Assembly: GCA_031259205.1 (NCBI GenBank) | Contig: JAIRLS010000178.1 | Coordinates: 1-12,337, forward strand | Source of the DNA: Bacteroidales bacterium | Lineage (GTDB): Bacteria > Bacteroidota > Bacteroidia > Bacteroidales > UBA4181 | DNA: 12,337 nucleotides | Direction: 5' to 3' | Part shown: piece after piece, positions 1-7,133 of the stretch | How positions within the stretch are numbered: position 1 is the first letter of the stretch | How the letters are laid out: the number at the start of each line of letters is the position of its first letter | Notes under the pieces: generated by a model | Databases searched by the model: none | Told to the model about the DNA's origin: nothing | The model's input: the letters and a program-made list of their open reading frames with translations, nothing else | Translations under genes and position numbers: made by a program

Positions 1-35
1 TACGAATAGTTCCTGAGTAGTTACAATTAAATAAC

Positions 36-1034
36 ATGAAAAATTTCTTATTTTTCGTAAAAAGCGCAGTCATAATGGCTGCCTGTGTCCTTGCGATTGC
101 CTCGTGCAAAAAGGACAAACTCCAAAGTTCCGCCGACATTACCGCCTTTGCGGTGAATGACGTTGCGTGGACGATCAGCGGTACGAACATTACCCACACC
201 TACCCATCCGAAACGCAGGCAGGGCCGCTGACGCCCACGATTACCCTGTCGCCCGGCGCAACAGTAAGCCCCGCTTCGGGCGCGGCGCAAGACTTCTTTA
301 CCGAGCAGGGCGTAACCTACACCGTAACGGCCGAAGACGGCGTAAACACGAAAATCTACACCGCCAAAGCCGTTATAACGCCTGTAGCCTCAGGCGAAAC
401 GGGCAGCTGCATTTGGGTGATCACCGGAGTTGAGGACAATTATACCCTCGCCATTAGCGGCAACGGAGCAATGGGCGATTATCTTTCCACCAATGCTCCT
501 CCTTGGGATGGATACCTAACCGGTATCAAAACCCTGATCATACATGAAGGGGTGACTACTGTCGGTAAGTGGGCTTTTTACAAATGCAGCGGCTTGACCT
601 CCGTAACCATTGGTAATTCGGTGACCACTATCGGCTTTTCTGCTTTTATCAATTGCAGCGGTTTGACCTCCGTAACCATTCCCAATTCGGTGACCACTAT
701 CGGCGATTATGCTTTTTACGGTTGCAGCGGCTTGACCTCCGTAACTATTCCCAATTCGGTGACCACTGTCGGCAATTATGCTTTTGCCTATTGCAGCGGC
801 TTGACCTCTGTAACCATTCCCCATTTGGTGACCGCTATCGGCAATTATGCTTTTGAAGATTGCAGCTTGACCTCCGTAACCAACCTGAGCGCCGTGCCGC
901 AAAACATCAGCAGCTATGTTTTTACGAACATTGTGTTAAGCGGCCTTACGCTAAAAGTGCCGGCCAGCTCGGTAGCAGCTTACCGGGCGGCGTCTGTATG
1001 GAAAGACTTCGGAACAATAGAAGCCACCCAGTAA
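36..1034 (+). CDS. BspA-like leucine-rich-repeat surface lipoprotein with DUF5018-like domain
   Basis: A predicted 332-residue exported lipoprotein. Residues 1-23 form a signal peptide ending in a lipobox (IASC) with Cys24 as the likely lipidation site, followed by KKDK. Residues about 33-112 resemble the DUF5018/Pkd-like beta-sandwich domain common in Bacteroidales lipoproteins. Residues about 124-170 match the cap that precedes BspA repeats (CxW, TLAISGNGAMGDY, PPW). From about 171 come LRR_5 repeats of 23 residues with the pattern CSGLTSVTIPNSVTTIGxYAFxx; repeat cysteines are at residues 184, 207, 230, 253 and 276. A C-terminal cap (VPASSVAAYRAASVWKDF) ends the protein, so the gene looks complete. 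Known BspA-family proteins mediate adhesion or host and matrix interactions; the ligand here is unknown. The ATG at 36 is chosen because it opens directly on the signal peptide. No Shine-Dalgarno is visible. A strong terminator follows, so it is probably monocistronic at its 3' end. Confidence 0.9.
   Translation: MKNFLFFVKSAVIMAACVLAIASCKKDKLQSSADITAFAVNDVAWTISGTNITHTYPSETQAGPLTPTITLSPGATVSPASGAAQDFFTEQGVTYTVTAEDGVNTKIYTAKAVITPVASGETGSCIWVITGVEDNYTLAISGNGAMGDYLSTNAPPWDGYLTGIKTLIIHEGVTTVGKWAFYKCSGLTSVTIGNSVTTIGFSAFINCSGLTSVTIPNSVTTIGDYAFYGCSGLTSVTIPNSVTTVGNYAFAYCSGLTSVTIPHLVTAIGNYAFEDCSLTSVTNLSAVPQNISSYVFTNIVLSGLTLKVPASSVAAYRAASVWKDFGTIEATQ
585..890 (+). repeat. In-frame 69-nt tandem repeats encoding LRR_5 units
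   Basis: Four full 69-nt units begin at 585, 654, 723 and 792, and a fifth, partial unit begins at 861. Each starts TGCAGC and carries TTGACCTCCGTAAC or a one-base variant. Units differ by few bases, mostly in the last 20 nt. The fifth unit has lost exactly 3 nt (CSG becomes CS), which keeps the reading frame. The similarity is at DNA as well as protein level, which implies recent duplication or gene conversion. This is a coding repeat, not a CRISPR: there are no unique spacers and the frame is open throughout. Confidence 0.93.
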
Positions 1035-1092
1035 GGCATTGCGAACACCCGCCGCCGCAGCATTCTTTAGCTCCTGCCGGCGGCAATTCGAT

Positions 1093-1126
1093 AAAAAAAA
1101 CCGCTCCCGACAAGAGCGGTTTTTTT
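1093..1126 (+). terminator. Strong intrinsic terminator after the LRR lipoprotein gene
   Basis: The stem CCGCTC (1101-1106) pairs with GAGCGG (1114-1119) around the loop CCGACAA. Eight A residues lie before it (1093-1100) and seven T residues after it (1120-1126), so A-U pairing can extend the stem. The shape is nearly symmetrical and could also stop transcription arriving from the right. It lies about 60 nt after the lipoprotein stop codon. Confidence 0.9.
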
Positions 1127-1173
1127 CTTTCTTTCTACTGCCGACCGGCTAAAAATAGGATATTTCAAAAGCC

Positions 1174-1224
1174 TTCAGACGCACGCCGTGCGTCTTTGCG
1201 TTTTCAGACGCACGCCGTGCGTCT
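1174..1224. repeat. Twin palindromic intergenic repeats
   Basis: Two identical 22-nt units, 1174-1195 and 1203-1224, are separated by 7 nt. Each contains the palindrome AGACGCACGCCGTGCGTCT (1177-1195 and 1206-1224), which has 9-bp arms around a single central C. The block sits after the terminator and before the next gene's promoter. Just downstream are CTTTGTG motifs at 1237-1243 and 1256-1262, with CTTTGCG at 1194-1200. Together this looks like a REP-type dispersed extragenic palindrome cluster. That class assignment is inference from form and location; only the repeat itself is seen. Confidence 0.75.
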
Positions 1225-1514
1225 CTACATTCGTGCCTTTGTGTGACTTCTGCGACTTTGTGGTTAAAAAAGGGATTAATTTTAAAAACCTGCTTTCATT
1301 CATTTTTATTTCCGGTGCAAACACAGAATGACAGTGCGTGCTTCGTTTCCCGCAGTTCGCAGCAACGGTGCGACAATTTGAAATACACTCGATGGTTTCT
1401 GTTTCGGAAGGTAATATTTCGGAATTTTTGTCCTGTACCGTCCGGAAATATACAAATTCCTGATTGCAGGATATGAAAAGACGGTATAATTTTCTTAAAT
1501 TTTCTTATTTCCGC

Positions 1515-1544
1515 TTGAAAATCCAGAATTTTCATGTAGTTTTG
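1515..1544 (+). promoter_or_regulatory. Candidate Bacteroidota promoter for the DUF3352-like gene
   Basis: The -7 box TAGTTTTG (1537-1544) matches TAnnTTTG exactly. A -33-like TTG at 1515-1517 (within CTTG) lies 19 nt upstream. Transcription would start near 1550, only a few nt before the ATG at 1554, so the mRNA would be nearly leaderless. A weaker alternative is TAATTTTC at 1487-1494 with ATTG at 1463-1466. Confidence 0.45.
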
Positions 1545-1553
1545 CATCATGTT

Positions 1554-4280
1554 ATGCGTAATTTGGTTATTATATTATTGATTCTGTTTTTTCTGGCAGG
1601 TGCGGCTTTTTCGGTATACCATGTCATGCTGAAAAAGGAAACGTCGGTTCCGGAAGTACAATTCGACGCCATTCCGCTGGACGCCGGTATTATTGTGGAT
1701 ATCCGGGATTATGGCGCATTGTATGACTTGATGAAGGAAAACCCTTTGTGGTTGCAGTTGCGTAAAATAGCTCCGCTGGAAGAACTGAACAGGCAGATGG
1801 AACAATGGCAGGGTTTAATTTACGGTCATGCCGTCTTTTCCGTACATCCGCTGGGCAAGGAAGATATGGGCCTTATCGGGTTCATCCGCGTAAGGAACGG
1901 TAAGGATACGGAAAACATGACGAACGCCATCAAACGGCAATGGGCAGGGAGTGTTTTTTCCAACCGCGAATATGATAAAACCGTGATTACGGAAGTACTC
2001 ACTCATTCGAAAGACCAAACGGCAAAAAAATTTTCCTACGCTTTTCGCAACAATTATTTGCTGTTTTCCTCTTCGTCCATTCTACTGGAAAATGCGCTGA
2101 GGCAAGTAACCAGCGGCCACGATATTATCCGCCAGGGACGGCTGACCGATCTGGTGCATACGGCAGGTAAAAATGCAGCCGCCAATATTTATTTTAATTA
2201 TGAATTTTTACCCCATGCACTGCGTCCTTTCTTTCTTTCCAATCGAATGAAAGACATTTCTCCGGTAACCGGTTTTGCGGAGTGGACGGCATTAGACCTT
2301 ACGCTCAAGCCGGGAACATTGATGTTCAACGGTTTTACCGCCAATGCGTCCCATTCCGACAAGTGGCTCTCCGTTCTGCGGACGCAATCACCCCTTCCGG
2401 TGAACCTTACCGACGCCATGCCTCCGACGACCTGTGCCTTTTTCTGGATGGGCATTCAGCATATCCGCCAGTATTTTAACGACTACGACCACTATTTGGC
2501 CAAAACCGGAGAAACCAACCGTAAAAGAGAACTGGAACGGATACGCGCTTCATACCGTATTGATCTGGAAAACGATTTCTCCGAACAGTTTGAAAATGAA
2601 ATAGCACAGGTATATCCTTATCTGGGCATGGAAGATGCGGCATTCACGCTTTGCCGCATCAAAAGTACATCTGCCGCTATTGCAATGATCGAAAACTGGC
2701 AAACCGGCATTTATGCCGCTACCGGCGAAAAAGTCAACCACCACAGAACCGCCCTGCAATTCGACGAACAACTGGCTTTTACGGCCTATCGCTTCCCTTT
2801 CGATATTCCTGCCGCACTTTTCGGCCCTTTGTTCAAAGGGAAAAACGAATGGTGCGCCGTTACCGACAATTACCTGCTCTTCGGAGCTTCGCCCGAATAT
2901 CTCAAACGGTACCTGCATTACACAGCCCTTCATGCCAGCCTGCAAACCAACCTGACTTTCGGCAGGTTCGCCAACGAATTTTCGTCCAAATGCAACCTGA
3001 TGTATTACTGCAATCCTGCCGAATCGGCCGGCTATTTCAAACAATGGTTCGGCGACGGGATATACAGGGAACCGGAAAATGCCGAAACAACGCTGTCGCA
3101 GATACCTCCGGCCGTTTTCCAACTGAGCGCGGCAGGAGAAATGTGCTACAACCATCTTTTCCTCAAAATGCCGTCCGGAGAATCGGCAACCCGTTCAACA
3201 GGAATGCAAACATTATGGGAAAGCTTGCTGGATACGGCCATCGCCTTCAAACCTCAACTTCTTCAAAACCACAACACCGGAGAAACGGAGATTTTTGTTC
3301 AGGATATGGCAGGAAACGCTTACCTGTTGAACAATATCGGCAGGGTTTTATGGAAAATACCGTTGCCGGAAGCCATTCAAAGCCCTGTTTACCAGATAGA
3401 CATTTACAAAAACAACAAACTGCAAATGCTTTTCAATACGCGGCATTATATCTATGCTGTCGACCGGCTGGGCAATATGGTGGACAAGTTCCCTATACGG
3501 CTGCCGTCGCCGGCTACCGGAAGTATTGCCGTTTTCGACTATGAAAACGACCGTAATTACAGGATTATGGCAGCTTGCGAAGACCGGAAAGTGTACGTTT
3601 ACGATAAAAACGGCGCCAATATTACCGGATGGAAATTCACCCAAAGCGAACACCCCGTCCAGACCAACGTATATCATTACCGCGCCGGCAACAAGGACTT
3701 TATTGTATTTGCCGACAAATACAAACTGTACATCCTCGACCGGCAGGGACGAACAAGAGTTTCCGCCGAATACAATTTCCCTGTCGCTAAAAATACCGTT
3801 ATCGCCCTGTACCGCGATTCAAGCATTGTACTGACGGATACCGCCGGCATACCGCATTTCGTATCCCTCGCCGACGGCAGGATCCGCCAACAACCCGTCG
3901 AAAAATCGTCGTCCGCTCATTTCTTCGACTTTCAAGACATGGACGGCGACCGCCAAAACGATTTTATCATTGCCGACAAGGATAAAATAAAAATCTTCCG
4001 GCAAGACGGCAGCCGCATCACCAGCTTCGAAACCGACGAACCCGTGACGATGCCCCCCACCGTCTATACCTTTTCCGCTACCGACGTCAAACTCGGAATC
4101 GTCGCCCCTCAAAAAAACCTGATATACCTTTATAACAGCAAAGGCGAGCTCCACACAGGATTTCCCCTGACAGGCAGCACTCTGTTCTCTATCGGAAAAC
4201 TGAACAAATTAAGCCCCGATTTCAACCTTCTGGCAGGAAGCAAAAACAATTACCTCTACAACTACCCGATCGACAATTGA
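1554..4280 (+). CDS. Membrane-anchored DUF3352-like protein with C-terminal beta-propeller-like repeats
   Basis: About 908 residues from the ATG at 1554. Residues 1-24 (MRNLVIILLILFFLAG...) form one N-terminal membrane anchor or uncleaved signal, so the rest should be periplasmic. The frame stays open upstream to a TTG at 1464 and an ATG at 1473. I prefer 1554 because the hydrophobic segment starts there and the best promoter lies between the alternatives. Residues about 40-560 resemble DUF3352 proteins (IPLDAGIIVDIRDYGALYDLMKENPLW). From about residue 605 onward there are repeated strand pairs such as YIYAVDRLGNMVDKFPI, KVYVYDKNGANITGW and LYILDRQGR, as in PQQ- or FG-GAP-type propellers. An EF-hand-like DxDxD loop (DMDGDRQND, residues 795-803) suggests calcium binding. 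Its function is unknown. It stands alone between a terminator upstream and a convergent gene downstream. The DUF3352 assignment is moderately sure; the propeller is inferred from repeats. Confidence 0.7.
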   Translation: MRNLVIILLILFFLAGAAFSVYHVMLKKETSVPEVQFDAIPLDAGIIVDIRDYGALYDLMKENPLWLQLRKIAPLEELNRQMEQWQGLIYGHAVFSVHPLGKEDMGLIGFIRVRNGKDTENMTNAIKRQWAGSVFSNREYDKTVITEVLTHSKDQTAKKFSYAFRNNYLLFSSSSILLENALRQVTSGHDIIRQGRLTDLVHTAGKNAAANIYFNYEFLPHALRPFFLSNRMKDISPVTGFAEWTALDLTLKPGTLMFNGFTANASHSDKWLSVLRTQSPLPVNLTDAMPPTTCAFFWMGIQHIRQYFNDYDHYLAKTGETNRKRELERIRASYRIDLENDFSEQFENEIAQVYPYLGMEDAAFTLCRIKSTSAAIAMIENWQTGIYAATGEKVNHHRTALQFDEQLAFTAYRFPFDIPAALFGPLFKGKNEWCAVTDNYLLFGASPEYLKRYLHYTALHASLQTNLTFGRFANEFSSKCNLMYYCNPAESAGYFKQWFGDGIYREPENAETTLSQIPPAVFQLSAAGEMCYNHLFLKMPSGESATRSTGMQTLWESLLDTAIAFKPQLLQNHNTGETEIFVQDMAGNAYLLNNIGRVLWKIPLPEAIQSPVYQIDIYKNNKLQMLFNTRHYIYAVDRLGNMVDKFPIRLPSPATGSIAVFDYENDRNYRIMAACEDRKVYVYDKNGANITGWKFTQSEHPVQTNVYHYRAGNKDFIVFADKYKLYILDRQGRTRVSAEYNFPVAKNTVIALYRDSSIVLTDTAGIPHFVSLADGRIRQQPVEKSSSAHFFDFQDMDGDRQNDFIIADKDKIKIFRQDGSRITSFETDEPVTMPPTVYTFSATDVKLGIVAPQKNLIYLYNSKGELHTGFPLTGSTLFSIGKLNKLSPDFNLLAGSKNNYLYNYPIDN

Positions 4281-4288
4281 ATCTGATG

Positions 4289-4309
4289 CTGTCCGGTAAA
4301 ATTTCATGA
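4289..4309 (+). repeat. Left arm of inverted repeat flanking the MFS gene
   Basis: This 21-nt segment begins CTGTCCGGTAAA. Its partner at 6005-6025 is the reverse complement with 18 of 21 positions identical, the first 12 being exact. The arms enclose 1,737 bp that contain only the MFS gene and its leader. No flanking target duplication is visible. The arms could be element ends, paired regulator sites or chance. Confidence 0.45.
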
Positions 4310-4499
4310 CCCGCTCTACTTTCCGGTGGCGTCTATGTTTTATTGATATGGCGTCCATCAGCAAATAATCATAAAGATATAATATGGCTTCCGGTTGCGC
4401 CGTCGTAGCGACAACTATGCGTTGACATGACAGTGAGTTTCATCGTGCGTTTTAGAGAGAATGGCAATAGCGGAACACTTCCTGAAAATGGACATGACA

Positions 4500-5735
4500 C
4501 TATGCCGTTTTCGCGTTTTCGGGAAGCCGAATGAACTTCGTCAGGAAGGCGCCGAGGAAATACAGCCCGGCAAGGATCCAAATGATCCCTTCGGCGCCTG
4601 TCAGGTCGAAAAACAGACCTACCAGCGCAGGGCCGACAAAAACAGGCAATCCGGCGCCCAGATTCAGTACGGATACCGCCGCCCCCTTGTTTTTTTTGAC
4701 TAAGGAAGGCATCAAAGCCGATAACGGCACATATCCGGCGAGCAACGCGCCCCACAAAACGCCCGACAACATCACTACCCAGAAATTACCCGACGAAAAC
4801 TGAGGGGAATAGTAGAACAACAGTGTCGTAACACCGCATCCGACCCCGCCAAACCACATGATGGTGTTGCGCCATCCAAGCTTGTCACCTACAAACCCGA
4901 AAATAAGGTTGAAAATAATGTTGGATGTGAAAATAGTTCCCCATATTTGCAGCCATTCGGTGGTACTGAATCCGTGTTCGGCCATGTATAGCGGCAGAAA
5001 TACCGGAAACGCAAACTGGGCGGTAGTATTGATGATTCTCACTATGCCACCCAAAAGCACTTTGGGTTCTTCTTTCATGATGGTGACGCCTTTCAGCAAG
5101 TCTTTTATTTTGTCTTTCGAGTGGGACGGCTGAGAGGTCGAACGTTTTTCCGGTTGATTGACAATCAAAGCGAAAAAAGCCCCTAACAGCGCCCAAAACA
5201 CTGAAGACCATAACGTGTTGATGTTGCCGAATTTCTCTATCGCCCAACTGGAATAATACGCTCCCAAGACGTTCAATCCTCCGGTAAAGACAAACCAGAA
5301 CCACCCTACCGCTTTTCCCAAACCGGCCTTCGGGGCGGCGTAGGCAATCCACACCAGAAAAGAATAGGCAAACAAAGGATAGCCGAACCCCCGAAAGGCA
5401 TAAGTGAAGAGCATCATAGGGTAGTTGAGGCCGGGCAATGACAAACCGACAAATCCGCATGTGCCGGCAAGATACAGAACCAGCCCTACCGACATGGTTC
5501 TTTTGACGCCGTATATCTCGGCAAACACGCCGGAAAACCATGACGAAACGGCAATGGTAATTCCGTAAATGGTAAAAAGCATGGCCGATTGCGTGACAGA
5601 CAGACCCCGTCCGATCAGGTAGGGACTTAGCCAGCCTTGTTCGATACCGTCGCCCATCATAAATATCAGGATACCCAAATAGGCCCATGCGATTTGTTTG
5701 GGTATGCCCGTTTTGTCGAAAAATGATCTGTTCAT
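4500..5735 (-). CDS. MFS polyol permease, RbtT/DalT/CsbX-like
   Basis: A 411-residue major facilitator with about 12 hydrophobic segments and a central cytoplasmic loop around residues 195-222. MFS motif-A-like loops are at residues 69-80 (GVFAEIYGVKRT) and 280-290 (GFVGDKLGWRN). Several stretches resemble what I recall of the ribitol/arabinitol permease family: MGDGIEQ (27-33), RGFGYPLFAYSFLVWI (115-130), VRIINT (232-237), EWLQIW (260-265) and GAAVSVLNLGAGL (351-363). The expected role is proton-coupled uptake of a sugar alcohol across the inner membrane; the exact substrate cannot be read. No polyol dehydrogenase or kinase lies nearby, which is unusual for a catabolic permease. It is transcribed alone from a promoter at 5885-5915 with a leader of roughly 140 nt that contains the 5748-5839 repeat. 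It converges on the DUF3352-like gene, and no clear terminator is seen in the 219 nt between them. Confidence 0.88.
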   Translation of the reverse strand: MNRSFFDKTGIPKQIAWAYLGILIFMMGDGIEQGWLSPYLIGRGLSVTQSAMLFTIYGITIAVSSWFSGVFAEIYGVKRTMSVGLVLYLAGTCGFVGLSLPGLNYPMMLFTYAFRGFGYPLFAYSFLVWIAYAAPKAGLGKAVGWFWFVFTGGLNVLGAYYSSWAIEKFGNINTLWSSVFWALLGAFFALIVNQPEKRSTSQPSHSKDKIKDLLKGVTIMKEEPKVLLGGIVRIINTTAQFAFPVFLPLYMAEHGFSTTEWLQIWGTIFTSNIIFNLIFGFVGDKLGWRNTIMWFGGVGCGVTTLLFYYSPQFSSGNFWVVMLSGVLWGALLAGYVPLSALMPSLVKKNKGAAVSVLNLGAGLPVFVGPALVGLFFDLTGAEGIIWILAGLYFLGAFLTKFIRLPENAKTA

Positions 5736-5747
5736 ACTATCAAATGA

Positions 5748-5839
5748 TTAACTCAACTTGGCGCGATTGTTCACGTAACCGCATTGAAATCACGCACATA
5801 CATTGTCTGCGCTTCACTTATGGGGGACTACGGATTTTT
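5748..5839 (+). repeat. Copy A of a 92-nt intergenic repeat with conserved ends
   Basis: This segment aligns without gaps to 12244-12335. The left end TTAACTCAACTTGGC differs from the other copy at one position in 15. The right end ATGGGGGACTACGGATTTTT (5820-5839) is identical over 20 nt. The middle is only weakly similar. Relative to the MFS gene it lies in the minus-strand leader, ending 12 nt before the start codon. Read on the plus strand, ATG at 5820 opens a 56-codon frame (MGDYGFF...) ending at 5990; I do not call this a gene because it has no recognised domain and overlaps the MFS promoter. Confidence 0.7.
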
Positions 5840-5884
5840 CATAATCTCCAATTATCTGACATACAATGTACAGCAATTATTTGG

Positions 5885-5915
5885 CAAATATACAAATAAA
5901 ATTAGATTCGACAAA
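5885..5915 (-). promoter_or_regulatory. Bacteroidota-type promoter for the MFS gene
   Basis: On the minus strand, TTTG (5915-5912) and TATATTTG (5892-5885) are separated by exactly 19 nt. Both boxes match the TTTG / TAnnTTTG consensus without mismatch. Transcription would start near 5879, giving a leader of roughly 140 nt before the ATG at 5735. Confidence 0.7.
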
Positions 5916-6004
5916 CAGCCAACAAAAAATTTGGGGAACATAAACGACTTGTTAACACAACGCCATATTTTTGGATATTGCGTGACATGAGCGCTAACCA
6001 TAAT

Positions 6005-6025
6005 TCATAAAGATTTACCGGACAG
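6005..6025 (-). repeat. Right arm of inverted repeat flanking the MFS gene
   Basis: The reverse complement of this segment begins CTGTCCGGTAAA and matches 4289-4309 at 18 of 21 positions. It lies upstream of the MFS promoter and downstream of the trpS stop codon. Confidence 0.45.
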
Positions 6026-6040
6026 TAGGGTAAAATAGAT

Positions 6041-6060
6041 TTCCGGCGGAAAAACCGGAA
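6041..6060 (-). terminator. Possible terminator hairpin after trpS
   Basis: TTCCGG (6041-6046) and CCGGAA (6055-6060) form a 6-bp stem with an 8-nt loop. On the minus strand it is followed by ATCTATTTTA, a weak T-rich tract, about 80 nt after the trpS stop codon. The stem is short and the T-run interrupted, so the call is tentative. Just upstream on the minus strand, GAGGATTCAAT occurs twice (6093-6103 and 6106-6116, period 13). Confidence 0.3.
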
Positions 6061-6140
6061 GAAGGCCCGATTATCCTGTTGGTCTTCTTTGGGAGGATTC
6101 AATGAGAGGATTCAATCGTCTTGTCGATTCCTTGGTTTTT

Positions 6141-7130
6141 TCACTTTTCGCTGATTCCGACCGCCTTGCGGACTTCTTTCAGCGTAGCGGAGGCGCTGGC
6201 TCTTGCTTTCTCACGGCCTGTTGCTGCCGTTTTTTTCAATAATGCCTCGTTGCGGATAATATCGTTAAAACGTTCGCGAACAGGGGCGACGCAAGCGTTG
6301 ATATCTTCTGCCAACTGTTTTTTCAGGTCGCCGTAGCGGATGGTGCATTGTGCATACTGTTCCTTGAAGCAGGCGAGCGTTTCGGGCGGAGATACCAGTT
6401 CCATGATGGCAAACAGGTTTCGGATCGGTTCGGCAGGCGGTTGGTCAGGTGCGGTGGGGCCGGCGTCTGTGACGGCTTTCATCACTTTTTTCCGTATTTC
6501 GTCCGGCGTATCCGTCAGATAAATTCCGTTTCCTTCCGATTTGCCCATTTTTCCCGTTCCGTCAAGCCCCGGCACTTTTACAAGGTTGGCGCCAAAATTA
6601 AAGGCTTCCGGTTCGGGAAAGATTTCACACCGGTAAGTGTTGTTGAACCGTCTTGCATACACTCTCGCCAGTTCCAGATGTTGTTCCTGATCCTTGCCCA
6701 CAGGCACGTAGTGCGAACGGTGAATCAGTATGTCGGAAGCCATCAGGACAGGGTAGGTCAGCAGTCCGGCGTTGATATTGCCCGGTTGCAGCCTGATTTT
6801 GTCCTTGAAGGTAGTGGTACGTTCCAGTTCGCCCACATAAGCGAGCATATTGAACAACAGATACAATTCGCAGATTTCCGGCACGTCGCTTTGAATATAG
6901 AGCGTACTTTTTTCGGGATGGATACCGGCGGCCAGATATAGCGCCATGATACGGCGGACGTTGTTGGTCAGGTTTTCGGGGGTGGTATGTGTGGTCAGCG
7001 AGTGATAGTCGGCGATAAAAAAGAAGCAACTGTCTCTTTCCTGCAATTTGACGAAGTTGAGCAATGCGCCGAAATAATTACCCAGATGCAGATTACCTGT
7101 CGGACGTATGCCGCTTAATACGATACTCAT
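6141..7130 (-). CDS. trpS: Tryptophanyl-tRNA synthetase
   Basis: A 329-residue class I aminoacyl-tRNA synthetase that charges tRNA-Trp with tryptophan using ATP, in the cytoplasm. The HIGH-type signature TGNLHLGN is at residues 11-18. The ATP- and Trp-site stretches AGLLTYPVLMASDIL (121-135) and VGKDQEQHLELAR (144-156) are present. The KMSKS loop reads KMGKS (194-198), a Gly-for-Ser variant that keeps both lysines, so activity is expected. The length is normal for bacterial TrpRS. The ATG at 7130 is only 3 nt after the stop codon of the acyl-CoA synthetase gene, so it is probably translated from that mRNA and may be translationally coupled. I see no T-box, trp leader or separate promoter. Whether the variant loop is lineage-typical cannot be settled here, but I expect it is. 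Confidence 0.97.
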   Translation of the reverse strand: MSIVLSGIRPTGNLHLGNYFGALLNFVKLQERDSCFFFIADYHSLTTHTTPENLTNNVRRIMALYLAAGIHPEKSTLYIQSDVPEICELYLLFNMLAYVGELERTTTFKDKIRLQPGNINAGLLTYPVLMASDILIHRSHYVPVGKDQEQHLELARVYARRFNNTYRCEIFPEPEAFNFGANLVKVPGLDGTGKMGKSEGNGIYLTDTPDEIRKKVMKAVTDAGPTAPDQPPAEPIRNLFAIMELVSPPETLACFKEQYAQCTIRYGDLKKQLAEDINACVAPVRERFNDIIRNEALLKKTAATGREKARASASATLKEVRKAVGISEK

Positions 7131-7133
7131 GTT

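Larger units (their letters stand above)
1127..1553. other. Gene-free interval between terminator and next gene
   Basis: No convincing coding sequence is present. The short open frames on either strand here lack recognisable domains and run through the palindromic repeats or across the start of the next gene. The interval holds the twin palindromes (1174-1224), the CTTTGTG-type short motifs up to about 1268, and the candidate promoter before the DUF3352-like gene. Between about 1270 and 1480 nothing else stands out by eye. Confidence 0.6.

Noticed and set aside
585..890. CRISPR-like array
   Set aside because: The periodic units are contiguous, carry no unique spacers and are in frame within a clear LRR protein.
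516..902. Repetitive minus-strand open frame opposite the LRR array
   Set aside because: It is the antisense reading of the 69-nt coding repeats. The plus-strand protein has a signal peptide, recognisable domains and caps at both ends.
1296..1550. 84-codon minus-strand frame upstream of the DUF3352-like gene
   Set aside because: No domain or family resemblance, and it overlaps the promoter and start of the plus-strand gene.
2651..3544. Long alternative frames inside the DUF3352-like gene (also minus strand 2550-3155)
   Set aside because: They lie wholly inside a longer gene, show no domain, and have composition expected of shadow frames.
4393..4416. Hairpin GTTGCGC...GCGACAAC as terminator for the MFS gene
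   Set aside because: The stem needs a bulge and no T-run follows on either strand.
5736..5749. AATCATTTGA immediately before the start codons of both the MFS gene and trpS (7134-7143)
   Set aside because: The trpS copy is part of the ligase's C-terminal codons and stop, so a 10-nt match is probably coincidence.
5784..5990. Small plus-strand gene encoding MGDYGFF...
   Set aside because: Not called as a gene because it overlaps the MFS promoter and has no known domain. The shared MGDYGFF start is kept as a possibility under the paired repeat.
6534..6551. KMGKS instead of KMSKS in TrpRS as a sign of inactivation
   Set aside because: Both lysines and the final serine are retained and the rest of the enzyme is intact; the Ser-to-Gly change is likely a lineage variant.
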